The position numbers were made by a program, and so were the translations under genes. Shown in pieces: positions 41,613 through 44,923 of a stretch of DNA of 44,923 nucleotides. The stretch comes from Bradyrhizobium sp. (GTDB taxonomy: Bacteria; Pseudomonadota; Alphaproteobacteria; Rhizobiales; Xanthobacteraceae): assembly GCF_019244115.1 (NCBI RefSeq), contig NZ_JAFATE010000314.1, positions 1-44,923 on the forward strand, read 5' to 3'. The stretch's first letter is position 1. Each line of letters opens with the position of its first letter. The notes beneath the pieces are model-generated. The model was not told the DNA's origin, made no database searches, and saw only the letters and a program-made list of their open reading frames with translations.

Positions 41613-42245
41613 TCAACCCGCAGGTCCGATCCGAGCCAGCGACGCCGAGATCAGCGTTTGCCTGTGCAACGAGGGATAGACCGTCTCGCGGACGAGCGTC
41701 AGCGTGTCGATGTCGGCGCGGAGTTCCAGCCGCAACGGCGCCACGGTCTCGGGCAGATCGCGCCTGATGCCGCTTGGGTCCGCGTAGCGACAGAGTGTGA
41801 CGTGGATGGTGTCGTAGACCAGCGATTGCTTTGCGCCGGGCGGTAGCACGAGCCGCGAAAACACTCGGCGCGCGCGTGCGACCGATGGCTGGTCATCGGC
41901 CAGCACGACGATTGCGCGCTCGGTAACGCGTATTGTCCGGAAACGAAGCTGGAACGCCGGCACCTCCAGTTGGATGCGCCTGACGGCCTCCTCGGCCTGC
42001 GATCGCATGCTGCGCCAATAGCGGTCCTTGTCGAAAGACAGGTCGCGGGGAGAAACCAGCGAATAGCAAGTCACGTGAAGGCTTTCCGCGGGAGCAACCC
42101 ACAATCCGGACACCACGGTCTGTCGAAGCCGGCGCGAGAATTCCGCCAATGCGCCGCGGACCGCTGCCGGCAATGCGAACTGGGCCTGATAGGACAGGCA
42201 TGATTGCTCCAGAAGCTCATCGCGCTGCGGATTGAATCCCGTCAT
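41613..42245 (-). CDS. 2H phosphoesterase superfamily protein (2'-5' RNA ligase-like)
   Basis: A 210-residue cytoplasmic protein. Two HxT motifs typical of the 2H phosphoesterase fold are seen: SLHVTCYS near residue 60 and TIHVTLCRYA near 150. Family members cleave or form 2',5' or cyclic phosphodiester bonds in RNA or small nucleotides. The ATG at 42245 is near the divergent PadR operon; no neighbour points to a substrate. The gene stands alone and ends towards a hairpin. Confidence 0.75.
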   Translation of the reverse strand: MTGFNPQRDELLEQSCLSYQAQFALPAAVRGALAEFSRRLRQTVVSGLWVAPAESLHVTCYSLVSPRDLSFDKDRYWRSMRSQAEEAVRRIQLEVPAFQLRFRTIRVTERAIVVLADDQPSVARARRVFSRLVLPPGAKQSLVYDTIHVTLCRYADPSGIRRDLPETVAPLRLELRADIDTLTLVRETVYPSLHRQTLISASLARIGPAG

Positions 42246-42413
42246 CCCTCCCCCTCGCGCTGATCGCGGACCTTACAGCCTTGCATGTCAATCCCCCATC
42301 CCTGATCAGCGCGAAAGCGGCTTTTGCCTTGCCGCGCCGCCATGCGGCGGCCCCTTCGCGGCGGCTGCCCGGCCGTCGCAGGACAATCAGGGATCGAGAA
42401 ACTTGCTTCAACA

Positions 42414-42450
42414 GGTACCTTGCTATACAGTGTACCTTGCTATATAAGGT
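42414..42450 (+). promoter_or_regulatory. Promoter and PadR operator of the PadR-HAAS-GIN operon
   Basis: GTACCTTGCTATA occurs twice (42414-42426 and 42431-42443, 17 bp apart). The second copy extends into an inverted repeat, TACCTT-N7-AAGGTA (42432-42450). A -35 TTGCTA (42419-42424) and a -10 TATAAG (42442-42447) are 17 bp apart and lie inside these repeats. This is the arrangement expected for autorepression by the PadR protein encoded just downstream. Confidence 0.7.
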
Positions 42451-42481
42451 AAGGCGAAGAGCCAGCGGGCTGTGCGCGTTG

Positions 42482-42808
42482 ATGACGGACTCGGCGAACC
42501 AGATTCAGCTCAAGAAAGGCGCGCTCGAACTGTGCGTGCTCGCCCTCCTGGCGCGGCGCGAGAGCTACGCCTATGAGATCGCGAGCACGCTTGCGGCCGG
42601 CGTCGGCATGAGCGAAGGCACGATCTATCCCCTTATGCGTCGCATGCAGGACGACGGGCTGGTGGATACCCGCCTCGCCGAATCGAGCAGCGGCCCGCCG
42701 CGAAAATACTATCGCCTCACGCCGGCCGGCCGCTCGGCCTTCGCGGCGCAGAAGCGCGAATGGCGAAGTTTTACGGATGCCGTCGATCAGTTGCTGGGAG
42801 ACCGCTGA
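42482..42808 (+). CDS. PadR family transcriptional regulator
   Basis: A 108-residue winged-helix repressor. KKGALELCVLALLARRESYA and YEIASTLAAGVGMSEGTIYP are the recognition region of PadR proteins, and PPRKYYRLTPAGRSAF is the wing and start of the dimer helix. I use the ATG at 42482 (MTDSANQIQ), which gives the normal PadR-s2 length; the frame is open to 42281 but would read through the operator. Its TGA directly abuts the ATG of the next gene. It probably represses its own operon. Confidence 0.88.
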   Translation: MTDSANQIQLKKGALELCVLALLARRESYAYEIASTLAAGVGMSEGTIYPLMRRMQDDGLVDTRLAESSSGPPRKYYRLTPAGRSAFAAQKREWRSFTDAVDQLLGDR

Positions 42809-43381
42809 ATGAACCGCGTCGCCTTCTTGACCATTCTCAATGACGGGCTTGCCGGGCTTCCCGCCGACGAGATCGACGACATCCTCGCCGACTACATGTC
42901 GTATTTCGATGAAGCCGAGGCCTCCGGCCGAAGCGAGGCGGAGGTCGCTGCCGCGCTCGGCGATCCCCGGCGGCTGGCGCGGGAACTGCGCGCCGAAACC
43001 GGGCTGCGCCGCTGGGAAAATCGCCGCAGCCTCGGCAATTCCGCAGCCGCCCTGCTGGCGCTCGGCGGATTGGCCGCGGTCGACTTTCTGTTTCTGCTGC
43101 CGGTGCTGTTCACGGTGACGCTGATCATGCTGGTGATCGGTCTCGTCGTCGTCGTGCTCGGCATCGTCGGCATCGGCTTGCTGCTCAGTCTCCTAAAACT
43201 CGGGCACTTCGCCTCGATCGCCGCAATCGTGCTGCGTGCGGTGGCGGGCATCGGGCTGATCGCCGGCAGTGTCGGCGGCGGCGCGCTGCTGCTGCTGGGG
43301 CTCAACGGCGCGGTGAAGATGCTCGGCAATTACGCCCGGCTGCATTACCGGCTGCTCAAGCCGGAACAGGACCAGATTTAA
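42809..43381 (+). CDS. HAAS-domain (DUF1700) membrane protein
   Basis: A 190-residue membrane protein. The first 70 residues form the HAAS/DUF1700 signature (LPADEIDDILADYMSYFDEA with AAALGDPRRLARELRAET). After that come about four TM helices (FLFLLPVLFTVTLIMLVIGL and LIAGSVGGGALLLLGLNG among them). Such genes almost always follow a padR gene and probably sense or respond to membrane stress; the activity is unknown. The start codon follows the padR stop directly. Confidence 0.85.
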   Translation: MNRVAFLTILNDGLAGLPADEIDDILADYMSYFDEAEASGRSEAEVAAALGDPRRLARELRAETGLRRWENRRSLGNSAAALLALGGLAAVDFLFLLPVLFTVTLIMLVIGLVVVVLGIVGIGLLLSLLKLGHFASIAAIVLRAVAGIGLIAGSVGGGALLLLGLNGAVKMLGNYARLHYRLLKPEQDQI

Positions 43382-43400
43382 CAGGGATCAGAGGTGCGCC

Positions 43401-44321
43401 ATGAACAGACGTCTCATAGGGATTGCGGCGGTGTCGCTGAGCATTGCGGCGGCGTGCGGGATATTCACGGTTCTGACGTCGGCAACGGACTGGATCAACG
43501 GCGACTACCGATCCTGGGCCGCTCCGCTCCGAACCTGCGCATCGGCGAAAAAAGCCGGCGCGGGCGAGCACCGCACCGTCGATCTCGATTGGCTCGGCAG
43601 CAACGCCGTCAAGATCAAGATTCCGGCGCAGGTGCGTTACCAGCCGGGACCCAAGGCAGAGGCAAGCGTCAGCGGTGACGCCGACCTGGTCAGCCATGTG
43701 CGCCTGCGCGATGGCACGCTGGAGTGGGACACGGTGGAATGGGACCGCCTGGTCGACTGTTTCCCGGCGGGCGATCTCGTGATCCAGTTCTCCGGCCCCG
43801 CGGTCACGGCATGGACGCTGAACGGATCGGGTGAACTCGACCTCTCCGACGTCAAGCAGGATGTGCTGCGCATCACCATGCATGGCAGCGGCATCGTGAC
43901 GGCAAGCGGCGAGGTTCGCGAGGCGTCGCTCGAGGCATCCGGCTCCGGCCTTGCCCACCTCGGCCGGCTCGTCACCCAGCAGACCATCGCGAAAATCCAC
44001 GGCAGCGGCGCTCTCGACCTCGCCGACATCAAGCAGGACGTGCTGCGCCTCACGATGCATGGCAGCGGCGTCGTCACCGCCAGCGGAGCGGCCAAAGAAG
44101 TATCGCTCGAGTCCGCTGGCTCCGGCCGCGCCGACCTCGGCCGGCTGATCACCGAACGCGCCAGCGCGCAGGTTTACGGCAGCAGCGACGTCGACCTCGC
44201 GCCGCGCCAGGATGCCGATATCTCCGTCTTCGGAAGTTCGGTGGTGAAACTGCACGGCGCGGCGGCGGCGCGGATCAATTCGCGCGTGTTGGGTTCAGGT
44301 CAGATCAAGCAGATGCCGTAG
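43401..44321 (+). CDS. Exported GIN-domain (DUF2807) protein
   Basis: A 306-residue protein of the head-GIN/DUF2807 group, exported by an N-terminal hydrophobic signal (IGIAAVSLSIAAACGIFTVL). The second half forms a beta-helix-like repeat, with two copies of about 59 residues (DVKQDVLRITMHGSGIVTAS and DIKQDVLRLTMHGSGVVTAS). AGAGG precedes the ATG. It is 19 bp after the DUF1700 gene, in the usual PadR-HAAS-GIN order. The role is probably envelope-related; no enzyme motif is seen. Confidence 0.82.
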   Translation: MNRRLIGIAAVSLSIAAACGIFTVLTSATDWINGDYRSWAAPLRTCASAKKAGAGEHRTVDLDWLGSNAVKIKIPAQVRYQPGPKAEASVSGDADLVSHVRLRDGTLEWDTVEWDRLVDCFPAGDLVIQFSGPAVTAWTLNGSGELDLSDVKQDVLRITMHGSGIVTASGEVREASLEASGSGLAHLGRLVTQQTIAKIHGSGALDLADIKQDVLRLTMHGSGVVTASGAAKEVSLESAGSGRADLGRLITERASAQVYGSSDVDLAPRQDADISVFGSSVVKLHGAAAARINSRVLGSGQIKQMP

Positions 44322-44366
44322 GCTCTTTGCAGTCGAGCAACCTTGCGCAACAGGGAGGAGAAGTCG

Positions 44367-44923
44367 ATGTACGCTTCCAACCACGTCTGCCGATTCCTTT
44401 CCGTCATCGGCTTCTGCCTCACGGCGACGCTGGCATCGGCCGCCGGGCTGATGGGGATCGATATTCCGGCCGACGCCGAAGGTCCGGCCATTCACGGCGT
44501 GGTGTGGTCACCCTGCACTGAGCCGCCGGGAGAGTTTCATGCCGACAATTTCATCGTGCCGGCCGTGCCGGGCTGCCCGCTCGCGGGAGACCATCTGCCG
44601 CTGATCGCTTTTTCCCATGGGCAAGGCGCTGGCCTTCTCATCAATCACGACACCGCCGAGGCCCTCGCCGATCACGGCTTCATTGTCGGAGCGATCAATC
44701 ACCCCGGCGATTACGTGCAGGATCTGAGCCATACCGACGACCTCTCGGGCTTCAACGAGCGGCCCACCGACATCAAGCGCCTGATCGACTTCATGCTCGG
44801 TGCGTCGCCGTTCGCCGCGAGAATCGATCAGGAGAGAATCGGCTTCTTTGGCTACTCGCGCGGCGCCTATGCCGGGCTTGTGCTGATCGGCGCCAATCCG
44901 GATTGGGCCGGAGCGGCCTCGAA
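44367..44923 (+). CDS. Exported alpha/beta hydrolase (dienelactone-hydrolase-like), truncated by window end
   Basis: The first 185 residues of an exported alpha/beta hydrolase. A signal peptide (MYASNHVCRFLSVIGFCLT) ends near ASAAG. IAFSHGQGAG near 85-95 may be the oxyanion part, and GFFGYSRGAYAGLVLIG carries the nucleophile elbow GYSRG. The gene runs off the right edge, so the Asp and His of the triad are not seen. GGGAGGAG lies about 8 nt upstream of the ATG. It follows the GIN gene by 45 bp and may belong to the same transcript. Confidence 0.78.
   Translation, partial: MYASNHVCRFLSVIGFCLTATLASAAGLMGIDIPADAEGPAIHGVVWSPCTEPPGEFHADNFIVPAVPGCPLAGDHLPLIAFSHGQGAGLLINHDTAEALADHGFIVGAINHPGDYVQDLSHTDDLSGFNERPTDIKRLIDFMLGASPFAARIDQERIGFFGYSRGAYAGLVLIGANPDWAGAAS

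Noticed and set aside
1-44923. tRNA, rRNA or riboswitch genes
   Set aside because: No cloverleaf, rRNA core or known riboswitch sequence was recognised by eye; a covariance search would be needed to exclude them fully.

Overview
This is high-GC, densely packed DNA with GTG/TTG starts, long operons with ATGA start/stop overlaps, and short palindromic intergenic repeats. Protein and repeat content point to an alphaproteobacterium of the Bradyrhizobium/Rhodopseudomonas group (inference from recognised protein and repeat styles, no search run). I saw no tRNA, rRNA, CRISPR array, transposase or phage gene.

Region 1 (about 1-15,600) is a catabolic locus for a polyol or sugar-like compound. An 11.6 kb leftward operon runs from a SorC-type regulator (12124) through a Tat-exported binding protein, two permeases, two unlike ABC ATPases, an EryA-like FGGY kinase, a 2-hydroxyacid dehydrogenase, a class II aldolase and a GlpD/EryB-family dehydrogenase (ends 509). 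A divergent rightward operon encodes a second (ribulokinase-like) FGGY kinase, a HAD-IIA protein and a second class II aldolase. Between them lie three TTGCAA sites, the probable operator. The likely logic is uptake, phosphorylation, oxidation, then retro-aldol cleavage; the substrate is not determined.

Region 2 (15,480-20,800) holds unrelated single genes: a VOC protein whose end runs into a dispersed repeat, a class A penicillin-binding protein with a BA14K-like Cys-rich tail, a zinc alcohol dehydrogenase with a small membrane protein, and a short secreted Gly/Asn-rich repeat protein.

Region 3 (20,900-41,530) is a complete type II secretion system (GspE-F-G-H-I-J-K-L-M plus a GspC/N-like protein leftward; prepilin peptidase and the secretin GspD rightward), surrounded by three exported phosphatase-superfamily enzymes and a TPR-sulfotransferase. 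The secretin has a lipobox, so it may not need a pilotin. Several upstream regions contain PhoB-box-like sequences. I infer a phosphate-scavenging secretion island, analogous to the Pseudomonas Hxc system.

Region 4 (41,560-44,923) carries a 2H phosphoesterase, then a PadR regulator, a HAAS-domain (DUF1700) membrane protein and a GIN-domain (DUF2807) exported protein in one operon with a clear repeat operator, and finally an alpha/beta hydrolase cut by the window end.
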